From Gnetum montanum (taxonomy: Eukaryota > Streptophyta > Gnetopsida > Gnetales > Gnetaceae), in the NCBI GenBank assembly GCA_015680685.1, contig MNCI01020717.1:478675-542674 (forward strand): a stretch of 64,000 nt of DNA. Direction: 5' to 3'. The position numbers were made by a program, and so were the translations under genes. Shown here one piece after another: positions 12,992 to 24,170 of the stretch (positions within the stretch are counted from its first letter, which is position 1; every line of letters begins with the position of its first letter). The notes beneath the pieces were generated by a model. It was not told the DNA's origin. It did no database searches and saw nothing but the letters and a program-made list of their open reading frames with translations.

Positions 12992-14446
12992 TGAAACACC
13001 GTGAAAATTCCAAGTCAGTCTCAGGCAAAGATTCGCAATTCAGGCAAGGGCGTATCTCAGCATTCCAGAGGGGGGAATAAGACAGAGCAACACCAAGAGG
13101 CGCGTAGCATCAAGTCTGCAACTTCTTATGCAGATTCCTAATCTTTCTATGCTTTTGTTGTTTACGCTATATCACGTGACGTAGCGTAATGGCGCTTAGC
13201 GTGATGCTGTTTAAACATAGTCCGACATCAGAAGGATAGGTACTTTGGCATAGGGAGAAGCTTAAGCAGCATGATATGCGATTTCTTGTGCATTTTGCTA
13301 AGTCTTTTGTTCAAAGCCAAGTTTACGCTCTGTTACGCACAGAAGCGTAATAAGCTCTAGAACAGTCAAAGGCAAGGTCTGAGAAAATGCGACTGCTCAT
13401 CATACGCTCATCACGCAACGTAGTGTATCACAGCGTATTGCATCGCCAAGCTAAACATTGTTCTACGCTTCACTACGCGCGGCTGCGTAAGCAAGCGTAA
13501 AATAGCTTTAACTCCATTGTTTCCATGTTACGCTCATACACGCAACACAGCGTGGATGAGCGTAATATAACTCAAAGACAGTTAAGACATGCCCGACACG
13601 TGTCTCTTCTTTGCACGCACCATACGCGAACAAGCGTATTGTGCGTAATCAGGAAGTTTGACGCAAAAATGGTCAAGTCAACAGTATCCAAAACATTCAG
13701 GGCACACGTCATCAGGGTTGCGCCTTTTCCACAGGATGTCGCAGCTTATAAATGCCCCAGTTGACAAAGATACAAGGGTTGGCAAAATCAGAGAAGCAAA
13801 AGGCATTTTTCTGAGCACCAGAGCACTTATCACTCTTGGAGCAAAGATACAGAGAGCAGGGCTTTGGCAATTGTTGACAGCATCACCTTACAGCAGAAAC
13901 AAAGCACAGTTCGCTTTGAGCACCGGCGGCAGGAGTAATCATTCTGCTAGGAAGACTCTATTGGTCAGAAACAGTTGATTGGTAAACGTCAAAGCTTGGC
14001 CTTCCTTGCATCCCAGCTTTAGCCCACGAGGTAGATCGGACTTCTATTTGGACCATTTTCTTGTTGTTTTGTGCTTGCTTCACATCCAGTAATCGGGGAT
14101 TCCCCAGTGTAATAACATATACAAAATATACATTTTTCAAGTCAAAGCGCAAATCTTGAAACTACGTGCTTCTCTTATGTCAGCTTCTTCTCATCGTGTT
14201 TAGCGTTATCATCGTTGCAATTCATCTACATCGTTTTCCCCTCGTTTTACAATTCCTCGAATTAGATCATTTTTCACGAACTATTCATTGGTTTACTGAT
14301 TAGTAAGTCCCTGTTTGATCGACAAGACCATTCAGGGCGTCACGGATCCATTTTTCCAGCATAGCCCTCGCGCGGATCCGTGGCTAAAACTGTGTACACG
14401 GGATTCGTTCGGTATTTTCCAGCTGCTGACGTTTTCCGTCGTTATA
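12992..14446 (+). repeat. 5' LTR of Tat element A
   Basis: Begins TGAAACACCGTG and ends GTCGTTATA, where the 3' copy has TTACA. It carries many copies of the words TACGCT and AGCGTA in both orientations (about 13160-13660) and a TATA box. It is the same length as the 3' LTR with no visible indel between them. Confidence 0.95.
13747..13753 (+). promoter_or_regulatory. TATA box of Tat element A 5' LTR
   Basis: TATAAAT in the context CAGCTTATAAATGCCCC, identically conserved in the 3' LTR at 29540-29546. It is the likely core promoter for the genomic RNA of the element. Confidence 0.6.
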
Positions 14447-14452
14447 GTTTTC

Positions 14453-14471
14453 TGGCGCTAGAAGGAGGGCC
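14453..14471 (+). other. Primer-binding site of Tat element A
   Basis: TGGCGCTAGAAGGAGGGCC lies six bases after the LTR end. Recognisable variants occupy the same place in Tat elements C (61846-61829, minus) and D (about 36385-36403), so the motif is a family signature. It presumably pairs with the 3' end of a tRNA. I did not assign which one. Confidence 0.7.
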
Positions 14472-14789
14472 TTCAGGCTCTGATCCAAATATTTTGAGTA
14501 GCCCTGGTAGCGATCCATACCCTAAACCGTAGACGTAATACCTCTAAGGAAGTTTACGGTCAATCGCGTGGTATAGATCGGTCCCAAGGACGATTTCTTT
14601 AAAATCCTACAGGGTAGAAAGCCTATTTGTGCTTTTGTTGCCAGCCATCTTTTAGATCCGATTACCAGTTACCGTTAATTTCATTGATCAATGGATTCCT
14701 TGTACACAACCACAACTGCCATGGTCCCTACCGATCTGGGTGCCACATCCGTGAACCCTATCGTGGTCACCTGACCAACCCAGGGCGCA

Positions 14790-17658
14790 ATGGGATCTCA
14801 GGGACCATTGCGTCGATCATTGCGACTTCAAGGAAAAGAGCCTATCTTCACGATCATAACCCCTGAAGAATATAATTTTATATGTGTTAAGATCCAGGCG
14901 AAGCTGGCCCTTAGCCGAGCCGAGGTCGAAGCAAAACGAGACTTTGAGGTGGTCCACCGAGGGGGCCATGACTTCAAGCCAACAACTTACGACATTATCC
15001 CTTTGACCGAGCACCAACATGAACTCATCACATAGTTGGTCATGGCCAAGGGCCAGGTGGCCCAGGCTATGGTTGAACCTCAGAATGAGGAGGAGGACGA
15101 TGAATTGGCGGCCCAGTCGGAACATTCGTTCCATACTCTGAGCCCTCATACGTACGTAAATCCCCTGTTTCCTTTCAACGGAGAGGCTGCCTCTCTTAAC
15201 ACAGCCATGACGACGCAGATGCAAGTCCCTACCCTTCCGTGGGCCACTGCGTAGCCATCTGGGCTACAAGCGCAAATACCGCATAATAACACGGGGGCGG
15301 TTTCGTCACCTCGGGTGCTTAGCATCCCAGTGGTGGTCCTGGCGACCGCCGCCTCCCATTTTATCCCGCAGATACAACCTCACACCATATCAACAGCTCA
15401 TCCAGTGCAGATTTTACCGCCACCACCGCCTCAAACTCAACAAATCACCACAGCTGTTCAGCCGCAGACATACACTCAACAGCCCGCCCCAAGTCAGTGG
15501 CCCAACCTTGCAGCGCAATGCAATCAGCCTGTGCTGTATGGTGTGCAACCTTCCATTGCACCTGCAACGCAAGCTCCACAAGTGGTCCCACAATACATCT
15601 ATCCCTATCTTACGCAACAGGCAGCGGCTAACCCCGCTTCACAAACCAGTGGGTGGTGGTCTTCGTAGGCCCCTCTGTCTGCGGGGATCCCCGCCCCACA
15701 AGCAGCTAGTCAACCTCTTCCGTCATTTCCACTTCCTGGCGCTGCCCTCCCGGTCCAACCTCCTATGCCTTTCGTGCAGACACCTCCGTTACCAGGCCTG
15801 GACCAAGCGTTCCAGCTGATATAGACTCTTACCGAAGAGGTTCGACGCCTCAAAGCCGCTGGTTCTGACACCGTTCAGATCATGGACTTCTATCAGGATG
15901 ATATGATTAGTCCAGCAGTTCCTATGTTGTCGTTGCCTTCGAGGATGTCCTTGCCTCATTTCACCAAGTATAATGGGGAGGGAGATCCCAACACGCACTT
16001 GGTCACGTTTAGATCTGAGTCCTTGTTGTTGCAACAATGGCCACACACCATCATCCGAGTCTTTGCAATGTCTTTGACAGGGAAGGCTTTGGATTGGTAC
16101 CGAGCCCTCCCGCGTTCTTCCATCTCAACCCTGGAAGAGCTGCTGACTCAATTTGTGACCCGTTTCAAATACAATTTGAAACCAGAAGTCACATTGGATC
16201 AGCTCATGGGGGTGAAACAAGACCTGCTCGAGCCGGTCCAAAAGTTTATACAGCGTTGGAATGCTACCTTAAATGAGATCCGCGAGCCAATCGCGGACTC
16301 ACATATGCTGTCGATATTCAAGGGAGCAATCAATGACTTCCTTAAGTCAAAGCTGCACTACCTTTCCCCCAATTTTTTACATCAGGCCTTCGCTCAAGTG
16401 AGAAGCATCCAAGATGCTGCGGAGGCCAACAAAGACCCGGCGTATGTCGCCTATAGGAATGCACATAACAAAAACAAAGATAAAGGCAAAGCAGCGACAA
16501 TGACAGTAGCTGCCATGACTGAGAGTACAAAGACTAAGAACAAGAAGGCATCCACTGCACCTCCTGAAACCATGACTAGTGCCGACACCAGTCAGGACAC
16601 GGCGGCTCCTGAAAAGGCCCCCCAGCCTAAGCCAAACTTTGAGCGTAAGGATCGCTCAAAGTACACGGCATTACCTGTAAAACATTCTGAACTGCTGAAA
16701 CAACTATTAGGGGCAGGGCACATTCAACCTAAGGAGGTGTCCGAGGAGGCTCTGAAGCATCACAGACGTCATTGTGAACTACTGAAGAATCCTTCTTTAG
16801 CCTTACCTAATGAACCACCAGTTCCGCGATCTTTCAGGCTGGATCGTTTCCGTGACTACCACCAGCTGTGTGGTCACGATACGGATTACTGTTGGGCGTT
16901 GAAAAATGACATTCAATGTATGCTGGACGACGATTCACTCAAGTTAGACAGCAGCAACCCGACGTGTCCAGAAAACCAAACATTGCACGTGTATAAGGAC
17001 CCGTTGAACGCAAACGATGATCCTTATACAATCAATGTGGTAAGTACGGACAATGAGAGGAGGGAACTGCCAAAACAACCTTTTGTTTTGCGTATCCCTG
17101 CCAACTCACCAAGGGGGCCAACCATTTCATCAACAGCCGATGGGGTCTCGAGGCCGCCCTTCATTATATGGGCAGCTTCTCGGATACACTCTCAGTCATG
17201 CAGTAATAGCCAAGCCGCGGCCTCGTCTGCGCCCACGCCTAGGGCACCCTTTATTATCAGAGTGCCAAAACCATAGGCTACTCCTCTCATGCAGGGGCAG
17301 CCCTCCAACCAAAAGCGTCAATCCTCACCTCCCAAACAAAAGCGAGAGGACACATTAGTTAACGCAGAAAAAGACCATTCTACGCTCGACTTCCCTAAGC
17401 CTAGGCCCCTGGCTTCTGTACCTTCACCTGCGCCTTAGGAGCAGGGTAAAGGTGCGGAAACGCAACTGCCTTCTCTTGGCAAGAAAAATAGCAACCCTCT
17501 GACTAACACTGTTCCACCTTGGGAGATCCATCTCTTGGGCCGAATGGAAGAGGACAAGGGGGAAAAACAACCTAGCCGAGAGAAGGACATCCTTGACGCA
17601 TTCACACAAGTTAAATAGGCTCTCAAACAAAAGAACACAACGCTGAGTCTTTACGACC
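14790..17658 (+). pseudogene. Gag polyprotein of Tat element A, interrupted by TAG codons
   Basis: One reading frame runs from the ATG at 14790 through the protease to 18392 without a frameshift. It is interrupted only by TAG at 15033, 15252, 15666, 15822, 17274, 17436 and 17616. Domains: an N-terminal region (EYNFICVKIQAKL), a Pro/Gln-rich stretch at 15400-15800, and a capsid-type gag domain at about 15950-16400 (MSLTGKALDWYRALPRSSI). A knuckle-like FRDYHQLCGHDTDYC is near 16850-16890. A C-terminal linker follows with three PF-V/I-x-x-P-like motifs. The longest stop-free piece is 15882-17276. The capsid domain is clearly related to gag in elements C and D. The protein would form virus-like particles. 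Confidence 0.9.
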
Positions 17659-17663
17659 TGCTT

Positions 17664-18392
17664 ATGACATCGCGAGAACACCATGAAGCTATGGTTCGCA
17701 TGCTGACATCCATATCAGTGGATGAAAGCCTGCCAGCGGAAGAGGAAGCGATACATGCTATCATGTTTCCTTCCGAAGCTGAGCAACCTACGCCTTCCTC
17801 GCTAACCTTCCACGACGGGTCTATCAAAAATGATCCTGAGAGAGGTCAGGTAACCACTGAACCTATGTTTATCACTATCCGGGTCGGTCACTACAGGATC
17901 CAGAGAGTGCACGTAGATGATGGCGCGGCTACCAACGTCATTCCCTATTCCATCGTGGATAGGTTGGGTCTGGTCGACCAGATCATGCCCACGATGACAG
18001 CCTGCGTAAAATCGTTCAACGGGGCACGGGTTCAAGTTAAGGGGACGGTGCATATTGAGTTTGTGGTAGGGGATCAATTCCCAATAGAGGCCACTTTCTT
18101 AGTCGTTGAGGAGATGCCAAGGTTCAACCTGATCTTGGGGAGGTCGTGGTTAGCCCAGCTAAGGGTAGTTTCGTCACCAATACATCAAGAGATACACCTA
18201 CCCTATGCCGGAGGGGAGGTTGTGATACGTGGTGACGAAATCACCCCCAAGACCATCAATAACATTGAAGAAGAATGGGGTTCAGAGATAGAAACGACTG
18301 ATGAACAAACCTGTCTCCAAACCCCTCAACAAGCTGACAGCAATGACGATGGTCTAGCTTGGCCTAACCTACCATTTCCGGATACAGTGTAG
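17664..18392 (+). CDS. Aspartic protease of Tat element A
   Basis: This is in the same frame as gag, so it is made as a gag-protease fusion and would process it. The active-site loop reads VHVDDGAATNVIP, near residue 85 of this stop-free piece (nt 17910-17945), with DDG instead of the usual D-S/T-G. The flap and C-terminal blocks include FNLILGRSWLAQLR, the ILG-R-WL signature of gypsy proteases. The ORF ends in TAG at 18390. Whether this is the true end is unclear, because the other TAG codons in this frame look like mutated glutamines. An intron between protease and RT is known in Ogre elements of the Tat lineage, and RT here lies 5.3 kb downstream in another frame. Confidence 0.85.
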   Translation: MTSREHHEAMVRMLTSISVDESLPAEEEAIHAIMFPSEAEQPTPSSLTFHDGSIKNDPERGQVTTEPMFITIRVGHYRIQRVHVDDGAATNVIPYSIVDRLGLVDQIMPTMTACVKSFNGARVQVKGTVHIEFVVGDQFPIEATFLVVEEMPRFNLILGRSWLAQLRVVSSPIHQEIHLPYAGGEVVIRGDEITPKTINNIEEEWGSEIETTDEQTCLQTPQQADSNDDGLAWPNLPFPDTV

Positions 18393-19149
18393 AGGAGTCA
18401 AATCATAAGTCTCCTCGCCCTTACGCAGCGCTCAACGTAAAGGCCATCAAAAGACAATTGCGTATCAATGGTTGAACGATGGTCTTTACGTACATTACCT
18501 TTTTCTTAACGGATTGTCATGGTTATTACTTAGCAGTTTCATTTCATGCATTGTCACGTTACTTTCGTTTGCAGTTCTTATGCTTTTCATTTATCTTCAC
18601 ACTGTTGTCTCTTTCATACGCATGGCATTCACGTTTCTTGATTGCCTTAGCACAATTACGCAAAATTCTGTACCAGTATCATTTACGCTTTTCGCATTAC
18701 GCACCAGCCCGCAACGGCCTTAAACTAGTTACACAGAATGGTATACTATCACCCTTCGCGCTTGCTTACGCAGTAGGCCCGCAACGGCCTTAAACTATTT
18801 ACTAGATTACGTAGAATTGTACGATGGCCCGCAACGGCCTTAACCTAGTTCTGGCCCGCAACGGCCTTAACCTAGTTCTGGCCCGTGATGGCCTTAAACT
18901 AGTCGCTAGGTTACGCAGAATCATGTAACGGCCCGCAATGGCCTTAAACTAGAAATTACGCTCTATCATTATCACTTAGGTGAAATTTTCAACAATTACG
19001 CTCACACTCTAAACACAAAAATGCAAAAAAGGAATAAAAAAATGTGTAACTGACATTTAACGCATCCACCAGGTTCTATAACATGTCTTTTCAGTTATTC
19101 ACAAAGTGATATTGCACTCAACATTAGTAAAACTATGCGTAAATTATAA
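18393..19149 (+). repeat. GGCC repeat array after the protease of Tat element A
   Basis: The word GGCCCGCAACGGCCTTAA occurs near 18706, 18775, 18826, 18853, 18880 and 18931, with an exact 27-bp period for three of the copies. Each unit carries GGCC at both ends around a short spacer, so it can form a small hairpin. A related array (GGCC-N-ATGGCCTTAAA on the minus strand) lies at about 57560-57300 in element C, at the same place after the protease. No coding sequence is seen. Confidence 0.8.
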
Positions 19150-22100
19150 TTATGCATTTCCCCTACTGCCACTATCATCGGTATCCCTTAAGTCCGGATC
19201 CAGCGCTAATGGATCATCCTCCAATGGGTCGTCGTTTCTAGGAATGATTCTTTCACGAAGAATGTTCTCTTTGTGGGGTCCTCGTTCCGGCGCCGGCTCC
19301 ACGGAAGGAAGCTCCTCATCGTTGTGTTCTTCTGTCTCTTCTTCCACCTCTTCCTCTGCTTCTTCTTATGCTTCCGTCGCTCCCTCTGCTAACTCCTCAG
19401 CTTGTTCATCTTCCATATCCTCGGCTGGTACCTGAACACAGTAAGCACATTAGCTACACAAGACTTAACATCATAATTAGAAACGCAAACTCAGTCGCGC
19501 GTAAACTTACTTGTGACAGCCCTGTTTCCGCAGCAAAGGGAAGCTTGTCCAGGCCAACCCACAGGCGCTTCATAATCTCTTCCTCTATTAGATCTGGCTA
19601 TACATCCTCTCCCAAGGCAACTCCAGCCTTCACTTTCCCTTTCTCCACACTACTCTAGCGGGGTGGGTCTGGGAAGAAAGTAGGGATTGTAGCCTGACCC
19701 CCAGGGAGAGTCACCTCCCTTTCCGAGGACGCACTTACAGTCACCTGTTCTTTGAACTTCTTGAAGGCTTCGGAGGCTCCGATGACATCCAAAAAGATTT
19801 CCAAGGATTGGGTCCTGACAGCAAAATCGTGGTAGAGCTTCCGATAAGCAATGCTCTCCCGCTTGTACAAGTGCTTGTGGTCCTTCTCCTTCTGCCCCCA
19901 TTCTTGCACACTTGCACAATAGTCTCTCCAATCCTGGCTTTTCTGGGCTAGGAGTTCTATCTGCATCCGCTGCTCTACTAACGCCCGACTGGTTTGTACG
20001 CTGTTTTTGATGGCTGTCCAATACCGGGAGTAATCGACAACAGCAGTACGCTAGTCTTCATCCCCTGTTGCTCGTGCCTGTAGGAAGTCGCACCGTGATT
20101 TTAAATCTCTGACCTCTTTGGTAAGAGACTCAACCCTCTGTTCCGACCTCTGCAACCTTTTCCACAGATTCTCATTAACGCCCTTACTCTCCCATAAGGA
20201 GCGTGTCAAGCGTAACGCACATTTACGCATTTCCTCATAAATGTGACATGGCACGGCTGCTTCATTGGATGGTGGCTCCACTGTGTCCAAATCAATGGGT
20301 TCAGTGGGATCCCATCAGAGGTGAGCTCCTAACAGAAACAATCATCAATGTTGGTGACACATTACCATTATGTAATATCATAAATTGACTACAACCATAA
20401 CGTACCCGCCCCAGGTTCGACGCGTTCTAGGCGCTCGATCATGTCGCCGACAACCCCTTCCATGAAGGCAAATTTATCAGGGAAGTCTCTCCACGTTCTG
20501 CTCACAACGACAGACGTGGGTACCTCCTCTTCTCCTGTAGCGTAATCCAGTTAGAAATCTCATCTACTTACAGAAATCCTGCAAACACGCTAACACGCCA
20601 TTACCTCTACCGGTGACAGTGGCGACTTCGCCGACATCTTCCGCATCCCTTTCCCTTTCACGCACTTGAGTCTGTGCGTTACTGGTTCTAGTAGCTGGGG
20701 CCTCCTTACGCATCAGAGCCTGTATGCAGCTCACGCTAACAGCTGGGACCTCTTCTTCCAAAATTGAGGTCCCCTCCCTATGACTTAGTGTTACTGCCCC
20801 CATCTCAGGGGTCAGTTCTTCCATAATTTTTACTGGTCATGTCATAGCACCTCAATATATCATTACAAAACATCTAAAAAAATGTTGCGTAATATAATTC
20901 TTACACGCTTACCAGGCGAAGGCTTACTCAGCTGAACTTTGACCGCTACAGTGCGGCCTGCGTCACCCTCAGGGGCCTCGGCCATACGGAGCCTCTTACA
21001 CCGAGCTGCAGGTTCTACAATTTCTTCCGCTAGGCGTTTCCCTCGTGAGGCAAAGTCGGTGTAAGTAGGCATTATCCCGCCTACACTATCGAGGCCTTGC
21101 ACTTGGGGCACCGCCAAACCCTTGGTCATTATAGACAACAACTCCCCGATCCCTTCCGACGGATCCTGCCCACGGGTAGTGCTGAGAATGTGGGCAATCC
21201 AAGGTCTGGATAGCTGGTCTCGGTCTTGCTGTACCCAGACCCCATTCGTTTGGATGACCAGAAACTCAGCAAACTGCCGGAGGCAAGCTATGAAGAAGGC
21301 GTAATGCATGTTGAAACGGGACTCAAGCTTCTGGCGAAGCTTGATCATCTCATTACACAGTCCCTTGGCAAAATAGCTTGCCCATTTGAACTGTGTCCCC
21401 TCTTCCAAAACCTCCCGCATAATACGGGTTTGTTCTACAGAAAAGAACCTCCCTTGCGAGAGAGTTTTAGGGAAAGCCCGAGCCCGGAAGAGGGGATAAA
21501 GCATCTTGGCAGCACCCATCTGAAATTTTTCGCAAGGAAACCCTTTGGTTTCCTTCGGGATCCTCTCCCACTCCTTCAGCCAATTCTGGAAGGCGACGCT
21601 CCTCTTCACCTTCTCACTTATGGGAGGGCCGTCTGAGGGGACGCCAAAGAGGTTCGCGAAGAGCTGAGCGTCGATGTTAAAGCTCACGCGCACGTTATGT
21701 ACGCGCGTCCAGAAACGCTCGGCCTTTTCGTTGAAGGAGTTAACCAGGGTTAGCATGTCACTAGCGGGGACATCAGGAGTCGCAGCCAAAAAAAGGTGCA
21801 TTAGCCCTGCTGCTCGGATCTTGGAGGTCACCGTGACTGGGGCCGCCGAGTGGCCGAGCCAGCGCTGTGCGTCTTTGATGTCGCCGTAGCGGAAGAGGAC
21901 AGTGTTCGCCTCGTGGCCGGAAATCGTAAGGGTAATCTCTCGAGATTCCCTAACTGCACAACATGAAGCACAAATTAACCAAAGCTCTATTACGCAATAT
22001 CCAAAATTTACAGTTACATTACACAATAACCAACTATACAACAGCTTTACCGGGGCCAAATGGCAAGGGAAATGGCGGGAGTTCCCTCTGCACGTCCTCG

Positions 22101-23283
22101 ACAGTAAGAGGCGGATCTAAGGTCCAGTCATCGTGCAGCCACCCGAGTCTTTGGCAATTCTCAAAAGCCCTGGCGTAGCGGGTGGGGTACTCATGCATGT
22201 CAAAGCCAAACTGCTCTATAACACCAACGCGCACGTTGCTAGTTGCGGTAAACGCCATTATCACCGTTTCGGCCCATGATAACACATCCCCATCTCCAAC
22301 TAACCTGTTGTCCTGAATAAAGAACCTGTACCATACAACATAGGCTTATTTTACATTTTGCGCATAAGCTTCTCTTATATTTCACACTGATAACAGACAT
22401 AAAACAAAATAGAAACATGGACAGTTACTAAAATTTGCTTACCCGCCTGCGTAGTACACCGTGCCTTGTGGATTCTGAAAACAGGTCAAGACATGGCGAG
22501 CCACGAATAGTGTGTTATATGCGTGATAACAGCTGAATCGAGCCATTTCCCAGATCCAGTTTAAGCTCCGCAAGCCCTGGGCGCTAAGTTCTCAGTCCTC
22601 GAGATGGGCCGTATCAATGGCCCCGTCTGTCAAAAAGGCCAGAATCCTTTGGGCAGAACCCGCCAGCAGGTGCTCTAATAGGGCACCGACGATGTCATCA
22701 GACAAATCAGACCACACGATGACGCTGAAGTTGCGCAGCAAGAACTACAGAAACTCCAACGCACCCTATCGAAACCATATTGCCTTCCCTTGCAACCGCG
22801 TGTGCGGGGGAGGGACATTAGGGACGATGGGGTTTATACAACACAGAACCCCAACAATATCCAACACAACCAGAATAGGCTTTAGCGCAACGCTGTACAG
22901 AAAACCCAGTACATACATCAACACCCACATTTACATTTGCACGATTAATATAGAAAACTTATAAATTACACCTAGTTATCCAGGCCGAAATCACCAAAAC
23001 CCTTGCAATAATGCAAGGTTCGTCCCTGACAACGGTGGTAGACGCAACCTCATTAAACCCTCGCACTAACCCGAGGTCCGCAATTTTGACATCCACATTC
23101 ACGCAAAAGACATCACGAAAAGTAGACATTAAGAACAAACATCAGCGTATGAGGAATGGCCTACCGGTTCAAAGGCGTAGGATCACAAATATCGACCAGC
23201 GCCTGCGAAACACGATTCAGATTTTCTTGCACTTCATCAATTTTGGCCAGTTTTGTGTTCTTCCTCTTGATCTTCAGTGCCAT
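19150..23283 (-). pseudogene. Eight-exon antisense gene in Tat element A: FCP1-like N-terminus, NLS, coiled coil, acidic tail
   Basis: Predicted exons on the minus strand: 23283-23165, 22892-22443, 22325-22051, 21953-20913, 20832-20605, 20534-20406, 20328-19511, 19431-19150 (TAA stop). All seven introns are GT-AG and every junction keeps the frame. The total is 3342 nt, about 1113 codons. Exons 1-3 resemble the plant FCP1-like/NIF phosphatase family: KPILVVLDIVGVL (motif I), FSVIVWSDLSDDIVGALLEH, then NTLFVARHVLTCFQNP where active members have a DD pair. Exon 4 carries an unrecognised domain (RFWTRVHNVRVSFNIDAQLF). At its end is a bipartite nuclear signal, KR then KRLR 12 residues later. Exon 7 is rich in heptad-like Leu/Lys/Glu (coiled coil), and exon 8 is acidic. 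Eight in-frame stops (four TAG, two TGA and one TAA plus one more TAG, see findings) make this copy non-functional. The exon model is by eye. The FCP1 link is inference. Confidence 0.75.
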
Positions 23284-23433
23284 TGCGATAGCTTCAGAAT
23301 TTTTCACAGCTTAACACTTGCAAATCTTCTCAAGATTACATGCTCTAACTTTTTGCTCTTCCTTCTCTCAGCGACAGTCACGAGCTCTAATTCTCAACAG
23401 CCAACAACCTATCCTCATCGAAAAACTACTTAC

Positions 23434-23441
23434 TTATATGC
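23434..23441 (-). promoter_or_regulatory. Possible TATA box of the antisense gene
   Basis: GCATATAAG on the minus strand about 150 bp upstream of the predicted ATG at 23283. Spacing would allow a 5' UTR of roughly 100-130 bases. This is only a sequence match and no transcript evidence is available. Confidence 0.35.
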
Positions 23442-23679
23442 GAGGATCACCGACCTGATATCCGATTTCAGCGAGACCTTCCTAAAATGGAACCCAAAAA
23501 TCCGGATATTAATGCGGCTGATATCGCACACACCACTGTCCGAAATGACATTAAACTACCATCTCTTATCGCCTCATAATCAGGTTACATTGATTACAGG
23601 CTGTCCATAATATTCAAAATTCAGTTAGCCTTCCACGTTCAGCGACATCACGTCACTTGTCTCCTAATCATTTACGCAC

Positions 23680-24170
23680 TTGGCGGTTTTGCAGGACAGA
23701 CAGCAAATGGACGCAACAGTTTCAGCACCCCTAACTTTGACGGGCCCATACAGGAAGGTAATTAGGCAGTTTGACTCCGCGCTAGTAGACGTTAACCCCC
23801 CTTTAGAAGGCGTAACCATAGCTACGTCGAAGGCGTCCCCAGAATGGCCAGAACAGTCAACGCGCACGCTAGACCTGGAGGTTGGGGACATAACTGAAGA
23901 CCCCCTCAGTGAGGTTCCTATCGTTACGCATAAGGGTGAGGCTAAAATGCTTAAAGTCAGTTCTTTGTTAGACCAAAAAATGCACGATGCCATAAAATAG
24001 GTCTTGCAAGACAACATTACTATCTTTGCATGGTCATACGAGGATATGCCTGGATTAGATCCCAGGCTAATCCAGCATAACATCATCTTAGACCCGCAAA
24101 TTAAAGCAGTTAGACAAAAGGCACGCAAAATCAAGCCAGAGATCGCGCTAGCCGTGCGTGATGAAATCAC
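23680..24170 (+). pseudogene. Start of the pol ORF of Tat element A (pre-RT region)
   Basis: The pol frame opens here and continues to 27174. No ATG lies at its start. A good splice-acceptor-like sequence, GGCGGTTTTGCAG, ends at 23694, consistent with pol being joined to gag-protease by splicing as in Ogre elements. The stretch contains the family block DNITIFAWSYEDMPGLDP just before RT. A TAG at 23998 interrupts it. The block ends at the first RT motif. Confidence 0.7.

Noticed and set aside
14790-18392. Systematic TAG codons considered as a recoded amber codon (reassignment or readthrough)
   Set aside because: TAG appears on both strands of the element, TGA and TAA also occur, and one TAG replaces Trp. 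Deamination of methylated cytosine explains all of these without a new code, but copy comparison would settle it.
18706-18960. GGCC repeats considered as a CRISPR-like array
   Set aside because: This is a plant retrotransposon, the spacers are themselves similar and there are no cas genes. It is a tandem repeat of the element.
23011-23610. Plus-strand ORF of 199 codons
   Set aside because: It overlaps the first exon and 5' region of the antisense gene and has no domain. It is best seen as a chance frame opposite that exon.
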